A DNA stretch of 64,000 nucleotides from Pseudoroseicyclus aestuarii (lineage in GTDB: Bacteria > Pseudomonadota > Alphaproteobacteria > Rhodobacterales > Rhodobacteraceae), in NCBI RefSeq assembly GCF_003217255.1, contig NZ_QJTE01000002.1:310001-374000 (forward strand), read 5' to 3'. This document shows, one piece after another, positions 7,400 through 15,618 of the stretch. The notes below the pieces were generated by a model. That model was given only the letters and a program-made list of their open reading frames with translations, was not told the DNA's origin and ran no database searches. The position numbers were made by a program, and so were the translations under genes. Positions within the stretch are counted from its first letter, which is position 1. Each line of letters opens with the position of its first letter.

Positions 7400-9724
7400 A
7401 TGACCGAGATCACCGATATCCTGAAGACGATGGAGTATGGCATGGCGCCCGAGGACAGCAGCGCCGTGCGGGATTGGCTTGCGCGGCACGAGGCGGGCTT
7501 CGGCCACTTCATCGGCGGCAGCATGACAGCGCCGGGCGAGACATTCGAGGTCACGGCCCCGGCCAGCGGCGATGTGCTGGCGCGCGTCACGCAGGGCACG
7601 CAGGCCGACGTCGAGGCCGCCGTGGCGGCGGCGCGCAAGGCGCAGCCGGGCTGGGTCGGGCTTTCGGGGCACGAGCGGGCGCGACACCTTTACGCGCTGG
7701 CGAGGCACGTCCAGCAGCACGCGCGCTTTTTCGCGGTGCTCGAAAGCCTCGATAACGGCAAGCCGATCCGCGAGAGCCGGGATGTCGATGTCCCCCTCGT
7801 CGCGCGGCACTTCTACCACCATGCCGGCTGGGCCGAGCTGATGGAGACCGAATTCCCCGGTGCCGCCCCTCATGGCGTCTGCGGCCAGATCATCCCATGG
7901 AACTTCCCGCTGCTGATGCTGGCCTGGAAGGTCGCACCGGCGCTGGCGGCGGGCAACACGGTCGTGCTGAAACCGGCGGAATACACGCCGCTGACGGCGC
8001 TGGCCTTTGCCGAGATCGCGCGCGAATGCGGGCTGCCCAAGGGCGTTCTAAACATCGTCACCGGCGATGGCGAGACCGGCGCCGCGCTGGTCGCGGCGGA
8101 TGTCGACAAGCTGGCCTTTACCGGATCGACCGAGGTGGGGCGGATCATCCGGCGCGAGACCGCCGGGCGCGGCATCCCCCTGACGCTGGAGCTTGGCGGC
8201 AAGTCGCCCTTCGTCGTCTTCGCCGATGCCGACCTCGATGCCGCGGTCGAGGGCGTGGTCGATGCGATCTGGTTCAACGGCGGGCAGGTCTGCTGCGCCG
8301 GCGCCCGCGTCCTCGTGGCCGAGGCGGTGGAAGAGCGTTTCACCCGCCTGCTGAGCGCCCGGATGAAGGCGCTGCGCATCGGCGATCCACTGGACAAGAA
8401 CACCGACATGGGGGCCATCGTGCATCCCGTGCAGCTGGACCGCATCCGGCGGCTGGTGGCGCAGGGCGTCGCGGAGGGCGCAGAGCTGATCCAGGGCGAT
8501 TGCCCGGAGGGCTGCTTCTACCCCGCCACCATCGCCCGCCACGTGGAGCCGGCGAGCACTTTGGCCACCGAAGAGATCTTCGGCCCCGTGGCGACGATCA
8601 CCAGCTTCCGCACGCCCGAGGACGCGGTAAGCCTGGCCAATGCCACGCGCTACGGCCTCGCCGCCTCGATCTGGACCGAGAACGTTAACCTCGCGCTCGA
8701 CGTGGCGGCGCAGGTCAAGGCGGGCGTCGTCTGGGTGAATGCCACCAACCTTTTCGACGCGGGCGCGCCCTTCGGCGGCATGCGCGAAAGCGGCTTTGGC
8801 CGCGAGGGCGGGCGCGAGGGGATGGGCGCCTACCTCAAGGCGCCGCAGCCCGAGGGCTGGGAGACGGCGCCCGAGGCGCCCGGCGCTGCGCCCGGCCTCG
8901 GCCAGCCGCAGCAGGGCATCGACCGCACCGCCAAGCTCTATATCGGCGGCAAGCAGGCGCGGCCCGATTCGGGGTACAGCTACGCGGTGCCGGGCGGTCT
9001 TGCCGGCCTCGGCAATCGCAAGGATATCCGCAACGCCGTCGAGGCGGCGCGCAAGGCCAAGGGCTGGGGCAAGGCCACCGGGCATAACCGCGCGCAGGTG
9101 CTCTATTACCTCGCCGAGAACCTCTCGGCCCGCGCGACGGAGTTCGAGGCGCGCCTCACCGCCTCCGGCAGCAGCGACGCCGCGCAGGAGGTCGAGACCG
9201 CGATCCGCCGCTGCTTCTGGTACGCCGCGCAGGCGGACAAATTCGACGGCGCGGTGCGGCCCACGGTCGGGCGCCACGTCACGATGATGATGCCCGAACC
9301 CTTCGGTGTCATGGGGATCGCCTGCCCGGTGGAGCAGCCGCTTCTGGGCTTCGTCAGCCTCGTGCTGCCGGCCATCGCGATGGGCAATGCCGTCGTCGCG
9401 GTGCCCAGCCAGACGCATCCGCTGGCGGCGACCGACCTTTACCAGGTGCTCGAGACCTCGGACGTTCCGGCGGGCGTGGTCAACATCGTCACCGGTGAGC
9501 GTGACGTTCTGGCCAGGACCCTGGCCGAGCACGACGATGTCGCGGCGCTCTGGTACGCGGGGAGTGCCGAAGGCGCCCGCGTGGCAGAGGCGGCGAGTGC
9601 CGGAAACCTGAAGTCCACATGGTGCCTCGGGTCCCGCGACTGGTCCGGCCCGGATGGGCAGGGCCGCGCCTTCCTGGAGCGGGCGACGCAGATCAAGACG
9701 ATCTGGACACCCTACGGCGCCTGA
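7400..9724 (+). CDS. Two-domain ALDH16-type aldehyde dehydrogenase
   Basis: A 774-residue protein with two aldehyde-dehydrogenase units. The first (about 35-490) is complete: 'PWNFPLLMLAWK' (166-177), the NAD-fold 'FTGSTEVGR' (240-248), general base E264 in 'LELGGKSP' and catalytic C298 in 'GGQVCCAG'. The second (about 515-774) retains the cofactor-domain pattern ('PVEQPLLGFVSLVLPAIAMGN', 'GVVNIVTGERDVL') but ends near 'IKTIWTPYGA' with no catalytic-cysteine loop and no C-terminal half. This is the ALDH16 architecture; a Loktanella ALDH16 has been crystallised. Placed 10 bp after deoC, it probably oxidises acetaldehyde or a related aldehyde; the substrate is inferred. Confidence 0.88.
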   Translation: MTEITDILKTMEYGMAPEDSSAVRDWLARHEAGFGHFIGGSMTAPGETFEVTAPASGDVLARVTQGTQADVEAAVAAARKAQPGWVGLSGHERARHLYALARHVQQHARFFAVLESLDNGKPIRESRDVDVPLVARHFYHHAGWAELMETEFPGAAPHGVCGQIIPWNFPLLMLAWKVAPALAAGNTVVLKPAEYTPLTALAFAEIARECGLPKGVLNIVTGDGETGAALVAADVDKLAFTGSTEVGRIIRRETAGRGIPLTLELGGKSPFVVFADADLDAAVEGVVDAIWFNGGQVCCAGARVLVAEAVEERFTRLLSARMKALRIGDPLDKNTDMGAIVHPVQLDRIRRLVAQGVAEGAELIQGDCPEGCFYPATIARHVEPASTLATEEIFGPVATITSFRTPEDAVSLANATRYGLAASIWTENVNLALDVAAQVKAGVVWVNATNLFDAGAPFGGMRESGFGREGGREGMGAYLKAPQPEGWETAPEAPGAAPGLGQPQQGIDRTAKLYIGGKQARPDSGYSYAVPGGLAGLGNRKDIRNAVEAARKAKGWGKATGHNRAQVLYYLAENLSARATEFEARLTASGSSDAAQEVETAIRRCFWYAAQADKFDGAVRPTVGRHVTMMMPEPFGVMGIACPVEQPLLGFVSLVLPAIAMGNAVVAVPSQTHPLAATDLYQVLETSDVPAGVVNIVTGERDVLARTLAEHDDVAALWYAGSAEGARVAEAASAGNLKSTWCLGSRDWSGPDGQGRAFLERATQIKTIWTPYGA

Positions 9725-9731
9725 TCGCCCG

Positions 9732-9769
9732 CCGCCCCGCCGCGGAACATCCCGCGAGCGGGGCGGTTT
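9732..9769 (+). terminator. Intrinsic terminator after the ALDH gene
   Basis: A stem CCGCCCCGC/GCGGGGCGG (9732-9740 with 9758-9766), extended inward by CGCGG/CCGCG with one bulged A, is followed by TTT. It sits 8 bp after the dehydrogenase stop. Confidence 0.7.
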
Positions 9770-9800
9770 CCCCCGTGACCTTACGCGAGGGAGTCGCACG

Positions 9801-10136
9801 ATGACCGACGGCAAGAGCCCCACGTCCGACCAACTTCGGGACCAGATCGACCACGGCGAAGGCGGCGACAAGGTGTCGGCCGAGGATCCCGCGAGCGCGC
9901 CTCTCGGCACGGATGCCGAAGCGGGCGGCAACCCGCCCACCCGCGACGAGCTGGAGCTGGCCCGGAAGGGTGAGATTGCAGGCCGCGAGAACGGCCCGCC
10001 GCCGGCCAGTCAAAACGAGCCGCAACAGGCCCGGGCGGCGGAGCACGAGGAGCGGACGTCTCGTGGCAGCAGCGCCCTGTGGATCGGCGCGGCGGTGGTG
10101 GTCGTGATCGTGCTGGTGATCTGGCTCGCGACCTGA
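9801..10136 (+). CDS. Small acidic protein with one C-terminal membrane helix
   Basis: 111 residues, not recognised as a named family. The first 85 residues are hydrophilic and charged (rich in D, E, G, P), without predicted globular motifs. Residues about 90-110 form a single hydrophobic helix ('ALWIGAAVVVVIVLVIWLAT') at the very end, so it should be tail-anchored with the body in the cytoplasm. Start chosen at the ATG at 9801, after GAGGGAG at 9786-9792; the frame is open upstream to 9654 through the terminator. Monocistronic, converging on the SDR gene. Confidence 0.65.
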   Translation: MTDGKSPTSDQLRDQIDHGEGGDKVSAEDPASAPLGTDAEAGGNPPTRDELELARKGEIAGRENGPPPASQNEPQQARAAEHEERTSRGSSALWIGAAVVVVIVLVIWLAT

Positions 10137-10150
10137 GGGCGGGACAAGAG

Positions 10151-10211
10151 AGGGGGCTCTGCCCCCTCGGCCCTGGCGGGCCTCACCCCCGGGATATTTT
10201 CGAAGAGAAGA
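10151..10211 (+). repeat. Rhodobacterales-type intergenic repeat, copy 1
   Basis: A hairpin AGGGGGC-TCT-GCCCCCT (10151-10167) is followed by a conserved core at 10185-10211 containing ACCCCCGGGATATTT and then CGAAGAGAAGA. The same core recurs at 12590-12615 (minus) and 36007-36036. It lies between two convergent genes, so the hairpin may end transcription from both. Confidence 0.75.
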
Positions 10212-10223
10212 TGCAGCGGGCCC

Positions 10224-11084
10224 TCAGGCCTCGGGTTGCTCGGCTTCTAGGATCGCCTTCAGGCCGCTGCGGTAGTCTGGGTAGGCGAGGCTCACACCGA
10301 GGTCAGCCTTGATCCGGTCGTTCCGCACACGCTTGCTCTCGGCGTAGAAGCTGCGAGCCATGGGCGACATGTCGGCCTCGTCGAAATCGACCGCTTCTGG
10401 AGGGGGCATACCCAGCAACTCGGCGGCATGGGCGATCACGGCGTCTGGCGGGGCGGGATCGTCGTCGCAGACATTGTAGATGCGCCCCGGATCGGGCTGC
10501 GCGATCGAGGCCATGAGTACCTGCGCGATGTCCTCGACATGGGTGCGGCTGAAAACCTGTCCCGGCTTGACGATCCGCCGCGCGCTGCCGCGCCGCAGCT
10601 TTTCGAAGGGGCCGCGGCCCGACCCGTAGATGCCGGCGAGGCGGAAGATGTGAAGCGGCAGCCCCGGCACCTCGGCCCAGGCGGCCTCTGCCGCGACGCG
10701 ATGCCGGCCGCGCTCCGTCGCCGGGTCTAGTGCGCTGTCCTCGTCCACCCAGCCGCCCTGCCGGTCGCCGTAGACGCCGGTGGTGGAGAGGTAGCCGACC
10801 CAGCGAAGCTGTGGCGCGGCGGCGGCGATCTCGGGCCCTAGGGCGGCAAGGACGGGATCGCCCGCCTCGGATGGAGGGGCGGAAATCAGCAGGTGGTCGG
10901 CGGCGGCGAGGGCGGGCCGCGGATCCTCCCCGGGCCAGAGCACCGGCTCGACGCCGCTGGCCACCATCTTTGCGGCCGTCTCGGCATGGCGCGTCGTCCC
11001 GATCAGGCGCCAGCCCTGCGGCTGAAGGCGGCGGGCGAGGGCGCGGGCGGTATAGCCATGGCCGAAGGTCAGAAGCGTGGGCAT
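10224..11084 (-). CDS. SDR-family NAD(P)-dependent epimerase/reductase (YeeZ-like)
   Basis: A 286-residue extended/atypical short-chain dehydrogenase. The N-terminal dinucleotide site is 'LLTFGHGYTARALARRL' (G8-x-G10-x-T12-A13); 'YLSTTGVYGDRQGGWVDE' holds the active-site region and 'RIYNVCDDDP' follows in the C-terminal half. It resembles YeeZ-type proteins that lack a clear YxxxK pair. The substrate is unknown. Its start at 11084 faces the stop of the DUF1810 gene, in the same orientation. Confidence 0.75.
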   Translation of the reverse strand: MPTLLTFGHGYTARALARRLQPQGWRLIGTTRHAETAAKMVASGVEPVLWPGEDPRPALAAADHLLISAPPSEAGDPVLAALGPEIAAAAPQLRWVGYLSTTGVYGDRQGGWVDEDSALDPATERGRHRVAAEAAWAEVPGLPLHIFRLAGIYGSGRGPFEKLRRGSARRIVKPGQVFSRTHVEDIAQVLMASIAQPDPGRIYNVCDDDPAPPDAVIAHAAELLGMPPPEAVDFDEADMSPMARSFYAESKRVRNDRIKADLGVSLAYPDYRSGLKAILEAEQPEA

Positions 11085-11123
11085 GGGGCTACCTGACAGC
11101 CGCGCCGCCGCCTTGTCCAGCGG

Positions 11124-11546
11124 CTAGCGCCGGCCCAGGCGGTCCAGCGTCTGCGGGTCGCGCGCGCCGCCGTAGAAGCTGGACAGAACGGCCTCGAAGA
11201 TCGGGTCGGCCTGCGGCACCTCGGCGAAGAGTGTGGCGCTTGATCGTAGCTTTACGGCGTCGATCTCGCCCAGAACCGCCTCGGGCGGGCGACCGCTGTT
11301 CGCCAGCATGGCCTCGCAGGCCTCGATCAGGCGCGGGCCCAGTACCGCGTGGGAGAGATAGGCCCCCGCCTCGTCCAGATCCGCGAGCGCGTAGCGGCGC
11401 GCCATCTCGCTGCGGCCAAGGCCGGCGACCTGCGGGAAGACGAACCAGATCCAATGCGTCGCCTTGCGACCGCCGCGCAATTCCTCGAGCGGGGCGGGCC
11501 AGACGGCCTCCTGCGCCGCGACGAAGTCCTGCGGATCGAAGCTCAT
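11124..11546 (-). CDS. DUF1810 family protein
   Basis: A 140-residue cytoplasmic protein of the DUF1810 family, recognised by 'RGGRKATHWIWFVFPQ' near residues 26-41, 'ALADLDEAGAYLSHAVLGPRL' and 'LRSSATLFAE'. Database entries sometimes carry the misleading label calpastatin. No function is established. Its start overlaps the stop of topoisomerase IB by 4 nt (ATGA), so the two are translationally coupled. Confidence 0.85.
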   Translation of the reverse strand: MSFDPQDFVAAQEAVWPAPLEELRGGRKATHWIWFVFPQVAGLGRSEMARRYALADLDEAGAYLSHAVLGPRLIEACEAMLANSGRPPEAVLGEIDAVKLRSSATLFAEVPQADPIFEAVLSSFYGGARDPQTLDRLGRR

Positions 11547-12523
11547 GACAGAAGCCGCAGCAGCGCGCGCTCGGCCTGCCGCAGGCCCTCGCGCTCGGGC
11601 AACTCGCGCAGCAGGTCCAGCCGTTCCTTCTCCGTCGCCTCGGTCAGGGCGATGACGCGCGGATGGATATAGCTGTTGCGGGCAATGGTCGGCGTATTGT
11701 GCAGCCGCTCGGAGGCCGCCTCGCTCACGGCCTTGATCGTCAGCTTGCCGGGCTGTAGCGCCGCGGACAGCGCCGCCTCGCTGCCGGCCCAGGTGCGAAA
11801 GGTCTTGGCAGTGATCCCCTCAGTGCCGACGATGTCGGAAAGGCGGTGGTTCACCTGCTCGGAGCTGACGCCATGAGCCTCGCCCTCGTCGTCGATCCAG
11901 CGGATCAGCTGTTTCCCCGGCAGGTCGTGAAGCTGGCCGAAGACCTTGTTCAGCCCGCGGTCCCGGATCGTCTTGCGCACCTTGTGCCCGCCCTTGGCGG
12001 TGAAGCGCAGCTCCATCCGGTCGCCGTCCAGCTTGATGTGCCTGCCGGTCAGCGTGGTGGCGCCGTAGGTGTGGTTCTCGCTGGCATATTCCGGGTTGCC
12101 GACGCGGATCGCCATGCGGTCAATCAGCGCCAGCACGGCGGCGATGGCGAAGTCCAGATCGCCTGCCTCGCCCGACAGATCCCGCCGGATGCGGCGGCGG
12201 ATCGCCGGAAGAGCCTCGCCGAAATCGACGAGATGGTCGAACTTGTGGCTCTCACGCCAGGCGCGCCAGTCGGGGTGGTAGCGATACTGCTTGCGCGTCC
12301 GCGCATCGAGGCCGGTGGCCTGAAGGTGGCCGTAGGGCAGCGGGCAGATCCAGACGTTCTCGTAGGCGGGCGGCACGGCCAGCGCCTCGATCCGCTTGCG
12401 CTCGGCGCCGCGCTGGATGCGGGTGCCATCCGGCGCGACGTAGGAAAACCCCGTGCCGCGCCGCTCACGGCGGATCCCGGGCTGGTTGTCGGGGTAATAA
12501 ACGAGGTCGCGGGGCGCGGGCAT
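11543..12523 (-). CDS. Bacterial type IB DNA topoisomerase
   Basis: A 326-residue poxvirus-like topoisomerase IB that relaxes supercoils by making a transient 3'-phosphotyrosyl nick. Active-site residues seen: R140 ('RMAIRVGNPEY'), K177 ('RFTAKGGHK'), R243 ('TFRTWAGS') and Y285 in 'ARNSYIHPRVI'. Length and residue spacing match the bacterial family typified by the Deinococcus enzyme. It is patchily distributed and usually dispensable, and it shares an operon with a DUF1810 gene. Confidence 0.92.
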   Translation of the reverse strand: MPAPRDLVYYPDNQPGIRRERRGTGFSYVAPDGTRIQRGAERKRIEALAVPPAYENVWICPLPYGHLQATGLDARTRKQYRYHPDWRAWRESHKFDHLVDFGEALPAIRRRIRRDLSGEAGDLDFAIAAVLALIDRMAIRVGNPEYASENHTYGATTLTGRHIKLDGDRMELRFTAKGGHKVRKTIRDRGLNKVFGQLHDLPGKQLIRWIDDEGEAHGVSSEQVNHRLSDIVGTEGITAKTFRTWAGSEAALSAALQPGKLTIKAVSEAASERLHNTPTIARNSYIHPRVIALTEATEKERLDLLRELPEREGLRQAERALLRLLS

Positions 12524-12589
12524 GGCAGCGTAACCATGTCCGCAGGCCGCGGTTCCCCCGCCGCGATCACGAGGCGCGGGGGCCCCCCT

Positions 12590-12633
12590 CTTCTCTTTGC
12601 AAATATCCCGGGGGTGCGGGGGCTGGCCCCCGC
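12590..12633 (-). repeat. Rhodobacterales-type intergenic repeat, copy 2
   Basis: On the minus strand, the hairpin GCGGGGG-CCAG-CCCCCGC (12616-12633) comes first, then the core ACCCCCGGGATATTT followed by GCAAAGAGAAG (12590-12615). It lies downstream of asd in the asd direction and upstream of the topoisomerase gene. Confidence 0.75.
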
Positions 12634-12658
12634 TCCCGCCCTTGCCGCCAGCGGAAGA

Positions 12659-13681
12659 TCAGGCCTTCTTCAGCGCCCGCTGGCCGAGGACCTCGGCGAT
12701 CTGCACGGCGTTCAGCGCCGCGCCCTTGCGCAGGTTGTCCGAGACGACCCACATGTTCAGGCCGTTGTCGATCGTGGGATCCTGCCGGATGCGGCTGATG
12801 AAGGTCGCGAAATCGCCGACGCATTCGATGGGCGTCACGTAGCCGCCGTCCTCGCGCTTGTCGATCACCATGACGCCCGGCGCCTCGCGCAGGATGTCGC
12901 GGGCCTCGTCCTCGTCGAGGAAATCCTCGAACTCGATGTTGATCGCCTCGGAATGGCCGACGAAGACCGGCACCCGCACGCAGGTCGCGGTGACCTTGAT
13001 CGCCTTGTCGACGATCTTCTTCGTCTCGGCGACCATCTTCCACTCTTCGCGGGTCTGGCCGTCTTCCATGAAGCTGTCGATATGCGGGATCACGTTGAAG
13101 GCGATCTGCTTGGTGAAGGTCTTGGCCGGCTTGTCGTCGGTCGGGTTGTAGATGCTCTTGGTCTGGTCCCAGAGCTCGTCCATGCCGTCCTTCCCGGCGC
13201 CCGAGACGGACTGGTAGGTCGAGACGACGACGCGGCGGATCCGCGCGCGGTCGTGCAGGGGCTTCAAGGCCACGACCATCTGCGCGGTCGAGCAGTTCGG
13301 GTTCGCGATGATGTTCTTCTTGGTATAGCCCATGACCGCCTCGGCGTTCACCTCGGGCACCACCAGCGGCACGTCGGGATCGTAGCGGTAGAGAGAGCTG
13401 TTATCGATCACCACGCAGCCGGCGGCCGCGGCCTTGGGCGCGTATTGCTTCGTGGCGTCAGAGCCGATGGCGAAAAGCGCGATGTCCCAGCCGGTGAAGT
13501 CGAAGCCGTCGAGGTCCTTGGTCTTCAGGGTTTTGTCGCCATAGCTCACTTCCGTGCCGAGCGAGCGGCGGCTGGCCAGCGCGACGACCTCGTCGGCCGG
13601 AAACTCGCGCTCGGCAAGGATGTTCAACATTTCGCGGCCCACGTTGCCCGTGGCGCCGACGACGGCGACCCTGTAGCCCAT
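12659..13681 (-). CDS. asd: Aspartate-semialdehyde dehydrogenase
   Basis: A 340-residue enzyme converting aspartyl-4-phosphate to aspartate semialdehyde with NADPH, leading to lysine/DAP, threonine and methionine. Seen: the N-terminal 'VAVVGATGNVGREML' cofactor loop, catalytic C130 in 'ANPNCSTAQMVVALKPLHD' and 'VVVSTYQSVSGAGKDG'. The start at 13681 is unambiguous by homology. It stands alone between the repeat and the DUF1275 gene. Confidence 0.95.
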   Translation of the reverse strand: MGYRVAVVGATGNVGREMLNILAEREFPADEVVALASRRSLGTEVSYGDKTLKTKDLDGFDFTGWDIALFAIGSDATKQYAPKAAAAGCVVIDNSSLYRYDPDVPLVVPEVNAEAVMGYTKKNIIANPNCSTAQMVVALKPLHDRARIRRVVVSTYQSVSGAGKDGMDELWDQTKSIYNPTDDKPAKTFTKQIAFNVIPHIDSFMEDGQTREEWKMVAETKKIVDKAIKVTATCVRVPVFVGHSEAINIEFEDFLDEDEARDILREAPGVMVIDKREDGGYVTPIECVGDFATFISRIRQDPTIDNGLNMWVVSDNLRKGAALNAVQIAEVLGQRALKKA

Positions 13682-13746
13682 TGTCTTGTCCTCGTGATGG
13701 TCCGGACGGCGTCCTAGACCCTTTCGGACCCGAGGGAAAGCGGCGA

Positions 13747-14406
13747 TCAGCGCGGTGCGCGCGGCTCGAGCAGCAGCAGCGACAGGGCACAGAGCAGGGC
13801 GGCGGCCCCGGCGGCGCAGCCAAGAGCCAGGCCCGCGTCCCGCATCGCCAGCACGGCGCCAAGGACTGCGCCCGTGCAGAGGCCTGCCCAGAGCCCGGCA
13901 AAGCGCAGGGCCACCCGCCAGGGGCCGCGCCCCATCGCCGCATCCGCCAGGGCCCGCCCCAGGTTCACCAGGGTGCCGGTGACATAGGTCAGCGCCAGCC
14001 CGGCGGCGCCCTGACGGTGCAGCACCGCGTTCTGCAGCCCCATCACCAGGGCCAGCAGCGGGCCGGTCGCCGCAGTGGGGCGGCCTTGCGCCGCGACCAG
14101 CGCCGTCACGCCGGCAAGGGACAGCGCCAACACCGCCAGGAGGACCGCGATGCGCCAGCGCCCCGCGCCGGCGCCGGCCAGCTCTCCGGCGACGACCCCG
14201 GTGACGAAGGCGGCGATCAGGCTGAGAGCGGCCCCGACGCCTGACACGCGGCCCGCCGCGGCGTCGAGGCCGGCCTGCGTGGTGTTCCCGCTCATGAAGG
14301 AGACGTAGAGTTCGCCGAAATGCAGAAAGCCGATTGCATCCACGGCACCCGCCAGCGCGGCTAGCGCCACGGCAAGGCGGTAGATGCCGGGCTGCGGCGC
14401 GCTCAT
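13747..14406 (-). CDS. DUF1275 (YoaK-like) membrane protein
   Basis: A 219-residue integral membrane protein with about six hydrophobic helices. The DUF1275 signature is clear: 'GAVDAIGFLHFGELYVSFMSGNTTQ' across about residues 20-44 and 'LALVMGLQNAVLHRQG...TYVTGTLVNLGRAL' in the middle. These are proposed small-molecule transporters, but no substrate is established. It follows asd at 65 bp, with no clear terminator between. Confidence 0.87.
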   Translation of the reverse strand: MSAPQPGIYRLAVALAALAGAVDAIGFLHFGELYVSFMSGNTTQAGLDAAAGRVSGVGAALSLIAAFVTGVVAGELAGAGAGRWRIAVLLAVLALSLAGVTALVAAQGRPTAATGPLLALVMGLQNAVLHRQGAAGLALTYVTGTLVNLGRALADAAMGRGPWRVALRFAGLWAGLCTGAVLGAVLAMRDAGLALGCAAGAAALLCALSLLLLEPRAPR

Positions 14407-14439
14407 GCCAAGACGGAAGCTGTGATGTGGGGGTGATAC

Positions 14440-14516
14440 TGGTCGGAGCGAGAGGATTCGAACCTCCGACCCCCTGCTCCCGAAGCAGGTGCGCTACCAG
14501 GCTGCGCTACGCTCCG
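14440..14516 (-). tRNA. tRNA-Pro (anticodon CGG)
   Basis: 77 nt including an encoded CCA. On the minus strand the acceptor arms CGGAGCG and CGCTCCG pair, the D-arm contains GCGCAGCCTGGTAGCGC, the anticodon stem-loop CCTGC-TTCGGGA-GCAGG places CGG at 34-36, and the T-arm has GGTTCGAATCC. It reads proline codon CCG, very frequent in this GC-rich genome. Confidence 0.97.
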
Positions 14517-14563
14517 ACCGTGCGCGGGGACGTAGCCGCTGTGGCGCGGGGATGCAAGGCCCG

Positions 14564-15532
14564 TCATGCGCGCCCGTCGCGGCGGCGGGGCATCAGCCGG
14601 GCGATGGTGCTGGGGCGCGGGCCGGTGCCGATATTGGGGCGCAGCAGCTTGGTGTTCAGCACCGGCTTGTGCGCCGAAGCGTCCGAGCCGCTTTCCCGCA
14701 GCACGATGTAAAGGCCGCTGGCAATGATGATCAGCGTGCCGATGGCGGTGCCCCAATCGGGATACTCGCCGAAGAAGAGCGCGCCGAAAAGCGTCGCCCA
14801 GATGATCTGGCTGTACTGCATCGGCGCGACGATCACCGCCTCGCCGACCGAGTAGGCGGCCACGATCAGCCGCCCGCCGATCCATCCCAGCACGCTCATC
14901 GCGGCGAAGATGCCCAGATGCTCGACCGGCATCGGCTTGTAGACGAAGGGCAGGAAGCAGGCCATCAGGACGAAGTTGCCGATCATCGGGTAAAGCAGCA
15001 GCACCACGGGCCGCTCCTCCGCGCCGATCTTGCGGATCACGATGGCGGTGAAGGAGCCGGTCACCGCCGCCCCGACCGCCGCCAGATGGCCCAGCGTGAA
15101 GGGGGTGGAGCCGGGGCGCAGCACCACGATCACCCCGATCAGCCCGGCGATCACCGCCAGCCAGCGGCGCAGGCGCACCGTCTCGCCCAGGATCGGGATC
15201 GACAGGACGGTGATGATCAGCGGCGTCGCGAAGACCAGCGCATAGACCTGCGCCAGCGGCAGCACCGAGAAGGCGTAGAAGCCGAAAAGGCCGGTCAGCA
15301 CGGCCGATCCGGTGCGCACGGCGACCCATCCCGGATGGCGCGGGCGCAGCGTGCCCGGCTGCGGGTCCTGGATGATCATCAGCATGGCGAGGGGGAAGGA
15401 CAGCGTGACCGAGAAGAAGATCAGCTGCATCGGGGCGTAGATGCCGCCCATGGTCTTCACGATGGCGTCGTGGCTGGCGAAGATCGCGAAGGCGATCAGA
15501 CCGATCACCGCCCCCTTGGCGTTTCCACCCAT
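14564..15532 (-). CDS. DMT-superfamily (EamA) transporter
   Basis: A 322-residue inner-membrane protein with about ten hydrophobic segments in two repeated EamA halves; the first contains 'GFYAFSVLPLAQVYALVFATPLI' and the second 'YSVGEAVIVAPMQYSQIIWATLFGALFFGEYPD'. A hydrophilic tail of about 40 residues follows. Members export amino acids or other metabolites; no substrate can be assigned. It lies 86 bp downstream of leuB in the same direction. Confidence 0.87.
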   Translation of the reverse strand: MGGNAKGAVIGLIAFAIFASHDAIVKTMGGIYAPMQLIFFSVTLSFPLAMLMIIQDPQPGTLRPRHPGWVAVRTGSAVLTGLFGFYAFSVLPLAQVYALVFATPLIITVLSIPILGETVRLRRWLAVIAGLIGVIVVLRPGSTPFTLGHLAAVGAAVTGSFTAIVIRKIGAEERPVVLLLYPMIGNFVLMACFLPFVYKPMPVEHLGIFAAMSVLGWIGGRLIVAAYSVGEAVIVAPMQYSQIIWATLFGALFFGEYPDWGTAIGTLIIIASGLYIVLRESGSDASAHKPVLNTKLLRPNIGTGPRPSTIARLMPRRRDGRA

Positions 15533-15618
15533 AGCTGCCTCTCCTGCCTGCCTTTTTTCAGGCAGTCATGCGCCCCCCTTCCGGGGGACGCAAGGGAGGC
15601 CGGGTCAAAACCCGCGCC

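Noticed and set aside
11846-13717. Open frame of 623 codons on the plus strand
   Set aside because: Antisense to topoisomerase IB and asd and crossing an intergenic repeat; not a gene.
14440-14516. tRNA-Pro as an integration site for a mobile element
   Set aside because: No integrase, no repeated tRNA 3' end, and both neighbours are ordinary core genes.
15541-15591. Inverted repeats CTGCC/GGCAG around a T6 run and CCCCC-TTCC-GGGGG between leuB and the EamA gene
   Set aside because: Short stems, and the T-run sits in a loop rather than after a stem, so I could not support a terminator.
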